Shown here: piece after piece, positions 1 to 12,400 of the stretch | Position numbering within the stretch: position 1 is the stretch's first letter | How the letters are laid out: the number at the start of each line of letters is the position of its first letter | Origin: Sthenelais limicola | Lineage: Eukaryota; Annelida; Polychaeta; Phyllodocida; Sigalionidae | DNA: 64,000 nt | Direction of reading: 5' to 3' | Assembly: GCA_942159475.1 (NCBI GenBank) | Contig: OW804094.1 | Span: 135,332,755-135,396,754 of the forward strand | Made by a program: the position numbers and the translations under genes | Notes under the pieces: generated by a model | Database searches by the model: none | Told to the model about the DNA's origin: nothing | What the model saw: only the letters and a program-made list of their open reading frames with translations

Positions 1-2
1 AC

Positions 3-161
3 GGGAGTCTGGTAATTTTCGAAGCTGTCCGTCTGGCTGACCACGCTGGAGTGAGGTCGAGTGTCCGAGAGAGCGTGGCACCAGGAGCACTACCCCCTCC
101 AGCCTCTGCCCAATGCGCCCTCATTCGGGAAATGAGAGAACCATGAGTTTTACAGACATTT
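3..161 (+). other. GC-rich open stretch at the left edge, possible exon
   Basis: Frame 3 is open from base 3 to a TGA at 159-161 (47 codons beginning GSLVIFEAVRLADHAG), in sequence clearly richer in G and C than its surroundings. One minus-strand frame is also open, so the strand is uncertain. It could be the end of a neighbouring gene. No family was recognised. Confidence 0.2.
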
Positions 162-272
162 CTGAAAGAAAGAATGAAAATAATAAGGAAGAGAGATAAT
201 AATATTATAAAATCGTATTACATCTGCAGATTTTGTGGTTAATACTCACACATTGGCAACATTATATCGCAT

Positions 273-563
273 ATGTGATGTGTTTCTGGAAAAGGAGTCA
301 CAATGCCCTCAAAAATGACAAAAATGAGATACCATTATATTTGAAAAGATGAGATCAAGCCGATTCCAATGGTGGCAAACTGTAAGACATCTAATAAGTG
401 TGTCTATATTTTGATATATTTAAAACAATATCCTGAACTTTGGTACATAGATTCATATGACTAAAAGTAAAAAACATTTAAATTAAGATATCTTGGGAGA
501 AATACACTTTGAAAAATAACTTTTTTCGCGACTTATGACTGATTCTCCTGAAACACATCGCAT
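273..563. repeat. HR-1 hairpin element (family description)
   Basis: HR-1 elements start TATGTGATGTGTT..GGAAAATGAGTCACAAGTCGC and end with the reverse complement of about 40 bp, enclosing an AT-rich core. Full copies are 360-410 bp; this one is about 290 bp. Termini are TA-flanked, as with Tc1/mariner-derived MITEs. There is no coding capacity. Confidence 0.75.
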
Positions 564-884
564 GTTTTGCGTGCTTGGGCTGTAGTATAAGGGTATTTCG
601 CCAGGGTGAAAACATCCTCAAGTACGTGAAATCTACACTTTGCACTCACTCAATAGACAGCCTTTACGGTGCACTTCTCCATGAAATCAGTCTTCAGGGC
701 TGAGGACGTTTAGCTGCTGAACTGCCCCGCAACCTAAGATTTCACGGTCACTGCCTCCATGGATATATATACTCCTAAGTATACATATCTTGTATTTGTG
801 TACATAAGTGCATTTATAATAGCTGGCTGGAAGGAAAAACTTTATTTTGTCAAGTTGATAGATAATTCTATAATGATGATAGTA

Positions 885-1175
885 TATGAGTCAAATCGCC
901 AGAAAATGTACAATTTGCCTCCACCAATCCTCTCACATAACCCAAATTTAAGACCAAAATGAAGTTCAAAACACAGTTCATGTACAAATGTGCAATCGGC
1001 CGATCTACATATTTAGTAGACTGAGAAATGGTCAATACTAGGTATATCTGAGTATATTTGATATTGCCTTGATTCAAACAATCTGTTTGGTTATGTTGGA
1101 CTTGGATTTCGAACCTTATTTTTGTCTTAAATTTGGATTATTTGAGAAGATTGGTGAACGTAAGTTGTACATTTT
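885..1175. repeat. HR-2 composite copy
   Basis: GTCAAATCGCCAGAAAATG end, then a second partial copy ending near TTGTACATTTTC; both halves are diverged. Confidence 0.65.
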
Positions 1176-1484
1176 CTATTTGTCTTGATGGATTGCCCCA
1201 TACATTGTAACCAACCCAAAGCTCCTCTAAAGTATACCAATACACTATGATTCCTAATTATCATAAGCTGAACTAGTGATTGGTGTCTTTGTCTCCTTGG
1301 CTAATCCGATCAGCTTAGTTTCATATCCAGGTGCACCATTATACCATCATTATCTCATTGATTGTGATCACCATACTTGATCATTATGTACGGGGGCTTA
1401 TTACTCCTGGCGATATATCAATATTTCACCCGATGATGGGTCTAATATGGCAGATGTATGTTTTACTACTAGGGTGCCCATGGC

Positions 1485-1683
1485 TTAAAGGCGTACTCTG
1501 AGTTTTTGCCAAATATTTTCATCCTTTTGTTCTATTCGTTTCCAAACCATAGGTTTTGTATAGTTGTTTTTGCTACATGGCTTCTTAAACATCGTCATGT
1601 GTGCTTGGAGGACCCACCCGAATCCTTTTCAATGATGATTGCACATATTATCGCTCATATGATAGCTGAGAATGCAGCTTCAA
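1485..1683. repeat. HR-3 copy, truncated, inverse orientation
   Basis: Contains GGAGGACCCACCCGAATCC and ends TAGCTGAGAATGCAGCTT. Confidence 0.65.
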
Positions 1684-2056
1684 GAAAAGTTTATTATCTA
1701 GTGTCTTCAATACGAATAGACACAATAAACATAGTTCTTTTCATTTCATGTGGTCCTAAATAGAACTTCGTAGTAAGACTGTAAATGAATGTTACCTATT
1801 CGAACTATGCATGTTTTCAATTACAAAAACTGACACAATATCAAGATGGGAAGTGGAGTGGAGTGGAACGTGGAAGTGATATCAATGGAGCCCATCTTGT
1901 CGCTAAAATTAATCATCTGTATTGTATTAAGCCCCCATGTCCCTTAAAATCTAGATCCCACATACCGACAATGATAAACCACATCTCTTTCACTTAATCC
2001 CTTCTATCTCCGGCAAGCCAGCATCTCCCTATCTCCTTGTGTTATATCTTAGGCAA

Positions 2057-2462
2057 TATGTGATGTGTTCCAGGAAAATGAGTCACAAGTTCCCCCAAAA
2101 AGATTTTGAGATATTATCATATCTGAAAAGATGACATCAAGGGGATTCGAATGGTAGTAAACATTAAGGACATCTAAGCAGTGTTTCTATTTTTATGTTT
2201 GATATATTTATGTTTGGAAAAATGTTTGCAATAATTCTAGTTGGGCAATTACCAGTAAAATAACAAGATATATATATACTCCATAGGATCACCTTCAAAA
2301 CGCAAGAATATATTTACTACAACGTCCTGGAATTTGACAACAAGTACTAACCCCTCCAGAAATCAAAACAGTCCAATAACTACGAAGATCTTGCCAATAC
2401 ACCACTTTAAAAAATATTATTTTTGCCACTTGTGACTCATTTTCCTGTTACACAACACATAT
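2057..2462. repeat. HR-1 copy, near full length
   Basis: Both inverted ends are present (ATATGTGATGTGTTCC and GTTACACAACACATAT); upstream of the G-alpha exons. Confidence 0.75.
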
Positions 2463-3029
2463 AGTGGGCACCGTGTATATATAGGGGCGCCTGACATATA
2501 GAGCCATCTCGCTGCCAAAGTGAAGAGAAATATTTCTGGAATCATAATCCAGAACCTTGCAAAATTGATATTCATCTTGGATTTTAATTACTGATATATA
2601 TTTCATTATATATTTGAAGGATTATTTGATAATCTGATCTGATAATTTGATAATTTGAACCTCATAGTGGTTGAATTTTGTAATATTGTATTGTATTTCT
2701 GTTATAATCATTTATGTTAATTACGCTCTATAGACTAACCTTTCTGTTTTAAACTACCTGGCCTTTGAATACATAAGTATAGGAGTTTTGTTTATATTTG
2801 TAAGTGTTAGCATCAGGGATTTATATCCACCATCTGCTTGAGCATTCCCAGTTTTAATGGTATCCATCTAATCTAATATATCTATACTATATTCATAATT
2901 TATTAGAAATTGTAACTAATAATACATTCATTTTAATAAAATAGGCTGGCTTTGTTCTCGGGTGGATCTGGGCCTCTCCTTCCCCCATTTTGAAAATCCC
3001 CCAGCCGCTCTAGCCTGCGTTGTTTTATG

Positions 3030-3271
3030 GGTCCGATCTTCACAAAATGTACAATTGACAGATCAACACATTTAGTGAATTCTAATACATTAGACTGGAA
3101 AATCATCAATGCTAGGTATATCTGAGTGTATTTGGTATTGGATTGATTCAAACAATCGGTTTAGGTGTGTTGAACTGTATTTTGAACCTGATTTTTGTCT
3201 TAGATTTGAATTATTTGAGAGAATTGGTGAAGGCCAATTGTACAATCTCAGGCGACTTCACTCTTATACGT
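3030..3271. repeat. HR-2 copy before the first G-alpha exon
   Basis: TGGGTCCGATCTTCAC to GGCGACTTCACTCTTATA, ending 77 bp before the exon acceptor. Confidence 0.75.
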
Positions 3272-3348
3272 AATCTTACATAAATATCCCCAGCGCCAAT
3301 GTCACAATGTATCTCTCTGATGTGGAATTTATCTTTTTGTTTTGACAG

Positions 3349-3478
3349 TCGCAGGACATCGATTGGGAGACGGAGATGAGCAGAAACAGGGACGCCTTCG
3401 CTCGCAGCCGAAGTATAGACCAGCAAATAGACGAGGAAAGAGAGAAAAGACAAAATGAAATTCAATTACTCATTCTGG
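3349..3478 (+). CDS. G-alpha exon with N-terminal helix (first visible)
   Basis: The frame reads SQDIDWETE, then M (ATG at 3376), then an amphipathic charged helix containing [17 protein letters not shown] and ending LLILG, as in G-alpha N-termini just before the P-loop. A pyrimidine-rich tract ending in AG at 3347-3348 looks like a real acceptor, so the nine residues before the Met may be coding and the true start may lie in an upstream exon. Otherwise this is a 5' UTR acceptor and 3376 is the start. The donor GTAAGA follows 3478, with one base of the split codon left. Confidence 0.85.
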
Positions 3479-6400
3479 GTAAGAAGATGATTTAAGTTGG
3501 TTTCTCGCGGGAGGCCTTGGTGTTTTCCTATCACTGCATGTAATCTTTTGTGTCGGAAATTTCCAATTTATTCCTTTAAGTGATGTTGTCAAAGCGGCAC
3601 GGTGGTGGGTGGGTACTAGATTCTAGATTCCAATTAACCAATGGACCAGACCTACGCTATAATCAGATATATAATATAATATAATATAATATAATATAAT
3701 ATGATATGATATAGTATAATATAATATAATATAATATAATATAATATATACAGGTTAACTAAGGAGTTGGTCGAAGGCACGTGAATATTGCACGAGTCTA
3801 ATATTCTAAGCGACTGAAACCAACAAGCTTAGTAAACTCTAATCTTAGTAAAAAAAACAGATTGGTTGCCATGACAACCCCATGTAAATCACTAGTGAAA
3901 TACGCACTATGCGTAAAGTATTTATGTTATTTTCAGAGCAATGCGTGTATAATAAACTAGACTATAATAGGTAGACTATAAAGTAACTAACCTGTACAAC
4001 CGTTGAATCAAAAACAATCTTTCCTGAAAATTATAATATATCATCTAGGGATTTAATTTTAAAATGATATATATGTCATATAAGTTTAATATATACAGCA
4101 ATGTGCTGATTATAAACATACCAAGTGTTGCACATAATAGATATGGTAATACAGAATGGAAAGCATAAATCTCATTACAATTTCAGATGTAATATTTCTT
4201 TAACAATAACAATGTTATGTTGCAAATGAAAGCAATATGCAATTCAGAGAAGACATGTAATGGGAGGTGTGGATGATTTAATAGAACTAGTCACAACAGG
4301 GAAATATCAATATTAGTATTTCAACGGAAATTGCCTAATATGTATCCCCGATTATCTAGCATAGACTCCAACGGTAATGATAGCTTGTGATGTTGAAAGG
4401 TGATCGATGATCTTCATACGAGACGCAATGTGTTTGACAAATGGTGTCTCTTTCTGCCTCTGATAGGATTTGTCATTGTGCAGTATACGATAACCAGCAA
4501 TTTACATGTAACATGAACTATATAGGGTAGTTTGTATTGAACTCAATTCTAAAGATGTCATTTTTAACTGACCCTTTAGGGAAATACAAGTGTCATCTAT
4601 CACCTTGGGGGATTGGATTTCTTTTTTGAACATTGATTGGGCTTACTTGTGCTATGTCCTTCCTGATCTCTTAAATCAGCCACCGAATAGCGAACTGTCA
4701 AAACGAGAAGAGATAGTCTTTGGTATGAAAAGGGATAGTTTGCATAAAGGGAACTTCTGTGTACACCCTCTTAATTGGGGATTTTGCATGTCCGCCATCT
4801 CGAATTGATTGGCATGGAATTATGGGAGTTGTATGTCAGTGTAAAACTTATGCCATGTTCAGCATGGAGTATTTACTGGTGATCCCATAGCAATATCCAT
4901 GTATTATACATGTTGCCATATGCATAACACAAGCCACCATCTTTCCCATCATACATTTGGTTTTTAATAGATCATTTGTATATATTTATGACATTAGTAA
5001 AAACGTTCTTGCAATTTTGCTGAATTTTTTGCAGAACTTTGCTTGATATTTCATATGTCATATTTGAGCTGGATCCATCCCGGCATGCACACTGTAACAG
5101 ACATGCGCAGTGAGACATGCAAATCCCCTATTGAGGCCTGTATTTAATGTGACTGAACAAAGTTGCATGGAAACGAAGGCTCTGATAACAAGATTTCAGA
5201 TATCTGGTTATAGTTACTATGGTTTGCTTGGAAGCATTGTAAAAGTAGATTGAATTAGAAAAGTCGGCGGAAATCCCATTGCTTTTTATTCTGAAGAGTT
5301 TAATACGTTTATACTTAACATCGTAAAGTAATACAATTGTTGTGGGCTCAAGAGCTAAAATTAAGGTCCCCTTGATCAGATTTAAAGGTTACATTATGAA
5401 GAAATACGAAATTAGGAGTCCACTCTCCTGCTGTTAATAATTTTTTTTAAAAATTTATAAATACGATTCTCGATCCTGAAGTGCATCTTCAATATCTTAA
5501 AGCAGTATTCTCAGTTAAAGCTGTATTCTCAGCTTTTATGACAAAGACAATCAATTTTACTCATATTATGATGTATAGCAGTGGCTTCATCAATATTCTG
5601 CTACTGTTATATGTTCATACAAGAATTTTAATCAGTCAAGCGAAAACAGCTGCCGGTGAGCGATAATAAGTGAGGTCATCATAGGTGATTCAGGGATTAA
5701 GTGATTCGGGCGGATGCTCCAAATACAAATAAGGAAATAAGGATGTTTTAGAAGCCCTGTAGCAAAGCCAACCTGACAGAATCCTCCAAATTTTCGGTCA
5801 AAAATTTAAGATGGGTTGGAAAGAAATGAAAGAAAATGTAGAAAATATTTTGTTTTTACCAACGTTAGAGGGCAGCTTTAACATTTATCAAGAAGTCATT
5901 TAACCAAAATTGCTCTGTTGCTTTTGCTGCAGGGCTTCCTAAAAGTCCACATAGAGCTATATTTCGGTGACCCGCTGACATCCTTTGCTGCATTTCAAAT
6001 TAATATAAATATATTATTTATCTGTACCTAAAAGCATTTTACAAAAAGAGGCCTAATCTGAAAGTAGATTTAAGGTCTTCCACTATGCTCCTGGTCTTTA
6101 GATTTGAAAAACAAAAGTAAAATTAAGTAAAGATACCGAACCATCTACATTCTTCAGCGATCAGCAATCAATGATCAGCAATCAGCGATTCAGCGATCTT
6201 CTGGTTTCACTCATTATCACTTGTTTTCTTTCGACCGATTCAAATGCCTGTTTATAAACATAATAAACTACAGTCTTATAGCTTAAATAATGACTAAATT
6301 CGATCAGATTTATTTCACCGTAATGACTAATAATGCGGCTTTTACCATCTCCACTCCCGTCTGAAATCAATGTCTACCTTTTATTTCTTTATCAGGAGGT

Positions 6401-9400
6401 GCCAGCTCAGGTAAAAGCACATTCATCAAACAATTACGTCTTAATCAGGGAGACGGTTTTCCCGAACCTGAGCGGGCAAAACAAACCACCTTCGTGCACG
6501 AGAATTTGACAGACGGCTTTAATCTCATCATTGATCACATGAGAGACCAAAATGTAGAATTTGAGGATCCGGATAATGCGGTAGGTTCCCTGTTTACATG
6601 ATACACTTACCGTGTTCCCCCGTTTATAAGCCTGGCCCGTTTATAAGCCTGGCCCGTTTATAAGCCTGGCCCGTTTATAAGCCTGCCCTGTTTATAAGCC
6701 GTGGGGTAAACACATTCTTATGGTAAAATAAGCATTATAATCCTTAACCCCGAATATAAGCCCACCCCGAATATAAGCCTGGTCTATCACCATTTGAAAT
6801 TACTATAATCCCGGGCTTATAAACGGGGAAATACGGTATGTACTAGAGAAAAGTAACTTCTTTACACAGAAATGAGTCAAAAATTGATTTTGAGATATCA
6901 TCATACTTGAAAAGATGAGATCAAGACGATTCTAATGATAGTAAACACTAGAATCAATAAGGTGTTTCTATTTTTGAGTTTGATATTTTTATTTTTGAAA
7001 AGAATGTTTGCAATATTTCTGGCCGGACATAAATTCTGCTAAATTAGACTAAAAAATGGTCAATACCAGATGGGAATATATTTGATATTGCCTTGATTCA
7101 AACAATCGGTTTGTTCATGTTGACCTGTATTTTGAACCTCACTTGTATCTTAAATTTGGATTATTTGAGAGGATTGGTGAAGGCGAATTGTACATTTTCT
7201 TACGACTTCACCCGTATGTATACATAGATAGAATGCCATCCTTATCTTTGCCCTTCTTCTTGCAGAGGTTCGCAGCCGAATTACAGTTAGCTTTCCCCAA
7301 ATGTAACCACTACTATGTTCCCTTGTCATCAAGTCCATGCCCGGGTGGCGTGGGTTCTACCAGTACCACTACAGCTATTCCCGTCAGCCCAGCTCATAAA
7401 GAGTTCCACCAAAAACACGAGTATTCCAGAATCAAAGAGTACAAGGACCAACTACTCAAACTGTGGAAGGACGGGGCCGTGCAGCAATGTTTTAAACAGG
7501 GTGATAGTTTCAAACAAAAGCTGGTTATGGCGGAGGAATAGTAAGTTATCTTTTTAAATGAATGTCTATTGGGAAAGTCTTATCTTTTTTAAATGAATGT
7601 CTATTGGGAAAGTCTTTTCCATTTTTAAAGGAATGTCTGAGGGAAAGTCTTATCTTTTTTAGATGAATGTATGTGAGAAAGTCTTTTCTTTTTTAAATCA
7701 ATGTATGTGAGAAAGTCTTTTCTTTTTTAAATGAATGTTTGGGGGAAAGTCTTTTCTTTTTTAAATCAATGTCTGAGGGAAAGTCTTATCTTTTTTAAAT
7801 CAATGTCTATTGGGAAAGTCCTATCTTTTTTGAATGAATGTCTGAGGGATCATGTCAAAATCTTTTCGTATGTTAGCATACTTCTTTTAAGTTCCCCAGA
7901 CTTAACAATAGTAACAGTGGTAGGTGCTTGTAAACAGGTTCGCGATATTTGCAATAGGGAGGTTCAGCAATTTAAGTCTAACGTATAGGCAAACGTATCC
8001 GTATCACTGATATACCAACATATGTAAAAAGGAAGATAGAGGTTCAGTAAAAATGGCGGGAAAAACGTAACATAACATATGAAGCAAAATATTTCATCTC
8101 ACAAGTTATTTTGTATCCATCAAAATGCGACGTAAATCACAAAAAGAAATACGGATATGGTTACGTAGTTGAAATAATTTTGCTTGTGGAACCTCCCTAT
8201 TATTGGCGAAACCACAGAACTTGATAAGTACTATCTTAAAAGAATAATGTATGTATAATATATACAAGTTCTATAAATTGTTCTATAAAATGAGGAAATT
8301 GAGTAATTCTTCTCTGATTGGAACAGAATCATTTAATTCTGAGATTGTATCCATAGCAACATGTAACAAACTATGTGGTTACATATAAACCAAAATGTTG
8401 TTAAACTTAAAGCGAATGTTTTTCTTTTTGACAGTTTTCTGGAGAATCTGGATAGGATACTTGCACCAAATTACATCCCCACAATACAAGACGTACTCTA
8501 TATTAGGAAACCAACGGTTGGCGTGCAAGAACACAACTTTCACATGAATGACCTTAGCTATAGGTAATATTTCTACTATTAGGGACTGTTCAGAATTAAC
8601 AAGTGGTGGGGAGGGGGAGCAAAAAATTGGCGAAAGATTCTTGTATGCCCCCCCCCCTTAAAGTCTTGTGCACAATTTGTTGCCCCCCCCCCCCTCCTTG
8701 AAAGTTTGTGCAAAATTTCATGACCGCCCCCCCCCCCAATCGCCCTACATCATTGTGTGATTCTGAGTCTGTGCCAAAAAAACATGCTCCCCCCCCCCAA
8801 CACACACACATACTTTTAGAGTCTGTGCAAAAAAGGTGCCCCCCTTCAGGGTCTGTGCAAAAAGAGATCCCCCTTCAGAGTTTGTGCAAAAAAGGAGCCC
8901 CCCCCCCCCCCTCTTGAAAAATTCCCCTCCCCCAGTGGTTAAAAATGAACACTCCCTTTTTGCCTTCTCTTGTGATGAGACCTAATGCAATAATGTAAAT
9001 TAGGCTTCCTTGAGTTAGTAGCTGAGGCAGTTCTATGCGCAACAAATCATGAGAAAAAATAGCTTCAATTCGTAGATAAATTAACCCAGTAAAGAACCCC
9101 AGCACCTGTAGCGCACGTGCGTATGAACATGCTATCTAATAAGTTTGTCTAAGGTGAAGTAGATAATTTGTTATAAAAGAATGATAAAAGCAGTAGCTAC
9201 TGCCGCAGTATAGCCCGCAGTAAAGCCCGCAGTAAAGCCAACTCATGTGCAATAGTAAATGGTCTCAACTGGAAAAGGTGCTGCCACCTCGAGTATAGTC
9301 ATTGAACTTGATCAATGTTGCAAAATCCCTTTCTGTTCTATGCAAACAGATAAGGACAGATAAAGGCGATGCTTCGATATGTACACCTATATAGCAGTAT

Positions 9401-12400
9401 TCAAGATACTAGTTTTAAAAAATGATACCCGAGTAATACAATTATTTACTTATACATATCATATGATCAGTTGCCCCCGGCTCCAGAATGGGGTCTTAGC
9501 AAAGTCTGTCTGAATAAGGTCCATACAATGCATAAACATATGCAGGCTTTATAATCTCAGTTTCCTACTGAATGGAACTGACCATACCATATTCAGATAC
9601 TTTGATTGTTATATATTACTGTATTTTTGCTGGTCGTTACCTTTAAATGTAATAACTTCAACATCATTATCCAATGAAAAAAAGTAAATGCAACATGTAT
9701 CTTCTTGGCGTTGACATTCGAGAATGGAAATAATATATTTTTGCAGATGTCGGGGAATATTGTGGCATTAAACTTGAATTCAATTCAATATATCATTTAT
9801 TTGCACCTAAAATACATCTGAAACATGACTTCCAGGTCTTCCAGTGTGTTCCTGGACTAGACTACTGAGCATTTAAAAGCGAAATTAAAATGCAAAGTAA
9901 ACCATCTATCATCTCTAAGAGAGATGATTCCAGTTTCTCAACTAACTAAACTAAACATAAGTATAAATTAGCATTAATCAGTAAAAATCAACAAGTATAA
10001 CGGTGAATAGATCTCTGTCTCCCTGGCAGATCTTATATGGATTGTGATACATTTTCATATGATATCATATGGGTGAAGTCGCCAGAAAATGTACAATTCA
10101 CCTTCACCCTTTCTCTCAAATAACCCAAATTTCAGACGAAAATAAAGTGCAAAATAGAGTTCAACTTAACCAAAGAGATTGCTACAATCAATGAAATGCC
10201 GAATATACTCGGATTTACCTAGTATTGACTAAATTGCAGCCTAATTTAGCAGAATTTACTAAATGTGTACAGCTGCCAATTGTACATTTTCAGAAAATCT
10301 GACCCATATAACATCAGAACAATCAGAACAACATCGGTAAACATTATTATTATTCATTTATTCATTTATGTATTTATTTATGTTTTTACATTTTTCTGCA
10401 GGGTAATAGACGTCGCCGGGCAAAAGAGTCAACGGAAAAAATGGATTCATTTCTTCGAGGGCGTCACGGCCGTAACGTTCTTCGCTGCTCTCAGTGGGTA
10501 TTGCGAAACCTTAGAAGAGGATCCCTCACTGGTGAGCCATAATCTCCTTGTCCCCTTCAACTATTATTTTATTATTGTGTACCCACTCTCGTTTGCCTTA
10601 ATTTCTCGCATTTTCCTTTCTAAAATACCGCATATTGATCACGTAGAATGATGTTGTTGCGAAGATCGTGATTTGTCAGGATTTAAATCGTTTTTTGTTA
10701 CTTATTATTACATCTTATCAATCATTTTTCAACCAATTGATAATGAGCGGTTTTTGCTATTTAGAATTGCATCAAAAAGCAGATGTTATCATACCTCCCC
10801 AGTAGTTGATACTTATCATATCATTATATATATTTCTATTGAAATGATTTAAGAAATTTGTTCCCACCAAAAGTCTTTTTTCCCCTGATGAATATTGAAA
10901 CCACTGTAGGTTGACATAACGTCTGGCCTTTTCTACCCTTTGTCAGGCGGAACGCAACATAGTTGGAGTTTCCAAAGACCAACGTCTGGTACTAAATTGT
11001 TATGGATATTGTCGCTATCTCTCTTTGCCTATAATTATACCCTCTCGGTGTCCTACCCCTCTACCCCGTCCTTTCCCTATTGTCCTCGTTGAATGAGATT
11101 AGGTTAAAATATCTAAACCCTCTATCCACTGAGCCGTTTTTATCATGGGAAGCTGTGACTGATGAAAAACGGCCTGACTAGTAAGGGCCTAGTCCACTAA
11201 GCTGATTCGCATGCGATTTTGCGCTGCAGAGGACTCTTTTCCACTAAATTCGGTGAGAATCGCATGAGAATCGGTTTAGTGGACAAGGCCCTTTAAATTC
11301 GCCGAGTTTTGACAGGAGGTACTCACTAGTCTGACGGCCAACAGTCAGCTACCCTTCCTTTATTCTGCATCCCGACTGTCCCGTTTCTCCCCCGACTGCC
11401 CACCCGTCAGCTCAGTGGACACAGGGTCTTAAATATGCTTTTAACAGAACACCTCAGCATTTTGCACTATGGATTCCTCCTCGAATATCATCAACATCCC
11501 ATACTTCTGAAATCAGGGAGATTTGGCTATTGCAGCATGGCTACAGATATAATCTTCATACCAAGTCGTTTTTCATCAGAAATTCAAAGCATGTAGTCGG
11601 CACCAATGCTTAATACCCCTATTGACATTTTTACCTCAACCATTCCTGATATAACCAGAACTAATTTCATCAACACCGCCTAGATTTTACAAATCACAAT
11701 AAACATTTCCATTAAATGGAAGGAATGGAAGAGTTAGCTTTGAACTGATATCATCAACACATCCAAACATATGTTTTCTATCAAATTCTGAAATCATTTC
11801 CAAGTGCCAAGAATTTGATGTGTAGAGATTTCAGCTAGTGTGCTTTGTTTGAAGACTATCTATGTCTGGTATATTTATTTTTTATATATATATCATAATA
11901 TATATAGATTAATGATCTGCCATGAGAATGAAAATTCTTTGATACATGTTGTAAAATGGCGGAATGTGCTTTGCAAATTTTTGTGAGCATTTTGAAAACT
12001 GTCAAAATGCATATATTCCATTGTTTTTATGGCTAGCTCATGTGTATTGCGATGGAACTATGTATTTTTATTTTATTTCGGTGGATTGGTTATCATTATT
12101 TCAATTATTTGTGATACATTAATCATATAAATCCATTACATAGTAGCAGCTTCAAAATTGTACTTTGGGGAGCAGTATAAATAATTATATTTTAACAATG
12201 TTGTTAACCAGGCATTGTTCATCAAGCACCAACTTACTTTAAGAAATTTGTATATTATATGTGAAACAAGTGTACCAATATATACCTATTTCAGATATAC
12301 AATTATAAAAATACTTGTTCAACATTATGCAAACGATACAGGCTGTTTAACAGAATGAAAACGGAATGAAACCCCTTTATTTGGAGAATTGTATTAATTC

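Noticed and set aside
1845..1880. Candidate acylated first exon of G-alpha (MGSGVEW)
   Set aside because: The only possible donor is weak, and the sequence after MG does not resemble a G-alpha N-terminus.
7731..7988. 85-codon frame after G-alpha exon 3
   Set aside because: Comes from the 35-bp minisatellite in an intron.
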